From Patescibacteria group bacterium (GTDB lineage: Bacteria > Patescibacteriota > Minisyncoccia > UBA6257 > JAKLIH01), in the NCBI GenBank assembly GCA_022705625.1, contig JAKJEE010000003.1, positions 1 to 40,698 on the forward strand: a stretch of DNA of 40,698 bases, written 5' to 3'. Under the pieces are notes generated by a model that saw only the letters and a list, made by a program, of their open reading frames with translations, was not told the origin of the DNA and ran no database searches. Each line of letters opens with the position of its first letter. Position 1 is the stretch's first letter. Below are positions 40,240 through 40,698 of this stretch, piece after piece. The position numbers and the translations under genes were made by a program.

Positions 40240-40698
40240 ATGAAAAACCGCATAATTACAGTCCTAATCACCTTGATGCTGGTTTTTACCAACATTATTC
40301 CAGTTTTAGCATTTTCAACGAGTGATAATTATTTTTCTGATAGTAATAATGTTAATTTTGTCCAAACTGCTACCACCACTACTACCACGACAACCAAACC
40401 AAATTATACCTATACTACCACCCCAAATTATTATTATCCAGTTTGAAATACTACCACGACAACCAAACCAAATTATACCTATACTACCACCCCAAATTAT
40501 TATTATCCAGTTTGAAATACCACTACTACAACCAAACCAAATTATACCTATACTACCACCCCAAATTATTATTATCCAGTTTGAAATACTACCACGACAA
40601 CCAAACCAAATTATACCTATACTACCACCCCAAATTATTATTATCCAGTTTGAAATACTACCACGACAACCAAACCAAATTATACCTATACTACCACC
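40240..40698 (+). CDS. Thr/Tyr/Asn-rich tandem-repeat surface protein (3' partial)
   Basis: The gene runs off the window. A signal peptide (about 1-25, ending VLAF) is followed by a short spacer and then a 23-residue repeat, W-N-T5-KPNYTYTTT-PNYYYPV. Each repeat is 69 bp and begins with TGA (40444, 40513, 40582, 40651), so every unit needs UGA=Trp; in the standard code the protein would stop after 68 residues. Units differ only by synonymous Thr codons. The composition (Thr, Tyr, Asn, Pro) suggests an extended fibre or stalk that may be glycosylated. Function is inferred; adhesion is plausible. Confidence 0.8.
40369..40698 (+). repeat. 69-bp coding tandem repeat
   Basis: Nearly identical 69-bp units, at least 4.7 visible; the first lacks the leading TGA-AAT. 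Differences are synonymous (for example ACT ACC ACG ACA against ACC ACT ACT ACA). The array continues past the window end. Confidence 0.95.

Overview
The window is AT-rich DNA from a bacterium that reads UGA as tryptophan. Read with the standard code, most genes break at TGA. Read with TGA=Trp they become full-length, and the TGAs fall where these families normally carry Trp (Tgt, QueA, UvrA, MurC, Pol I, FtsX, SpeD, MliC). All 36 complete genes end in TAA (31) or TAG (5), never TGA. Several traits fit a Patescibacteria/CPR-type organism: a cell-wall ligase (MurC), FtsEX, a short 'elongation factor-like' protein, many small secreted proteins, few biosynthetic genes and few Shine-Dalgarno sites. 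Mollicutes also use UGA=Trp, but murC argues against them. The UGA=Gly code known for Gracilibacteria/Absconditabacteria does not fit. I cannot assign a lineage.

Layout. 1-2127: 3' end of a Pro-rich surface protein, an HExxH protein and dCTP deaminase. 2220-6894: ftsE, ftsX, thymidine kinase and an ABC exporter, with two 98-bp inverted-repeat elements in the gaps. 6977-9237: tRNA-Gln (minus strand), an MliC-type lysozyme-inhibitor protein and two unknowns. 9315-14875: polA, a sensor kinase, an elongation-factor-like protein and an amino-acid permease. 14942-17320: a 792-aa secreted protein with three Kazal-like repeats. 17427-20306: queA-tgt-queH, the late queuosine steps. 20445-21479: an ATP-grasp enzyme. 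21569-22928: an IS element with a DDE transposase. 23019-25695: speD, a DUF-like gene, a secreted protein and an ATP-cone/nuclease fusion. 25696-26991: a repeat-rich island with tRNA-Leu and a GIY-YIG gene sitting inside the same terminal inverted repeats as the short elements. 26992-32071: a secreted protein, an MgtC/DUF4010 membrane protein, murC and a second ABC exporter. 32316-35399: uvrA and a zinc ribbon. 35509-39188: a second HExxH protein, an unknown gene, groES and groEL. 39296-end: a secreted protein and a surface protein made of 69-bp tandem repeats, cut by the window edge.

The most interesting item is the family of 98-99-bp elements with 18-bp terminal inverted repeats (six non-coding copies, one collapsed to 29 bp) plus one 327-bp copy that carries a GIY-YIG nuclease gene tightly between the same ends. 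This looks like an autonomous/non-autonomous mobile pair built on a GIY-YIG nuclease. The surface gene set (Kazal, MliC, repeat fibre, Pro-rich protein, ABC exporters) suggests an organism that lives on, or is exposed to, other cells. That last point is inference.
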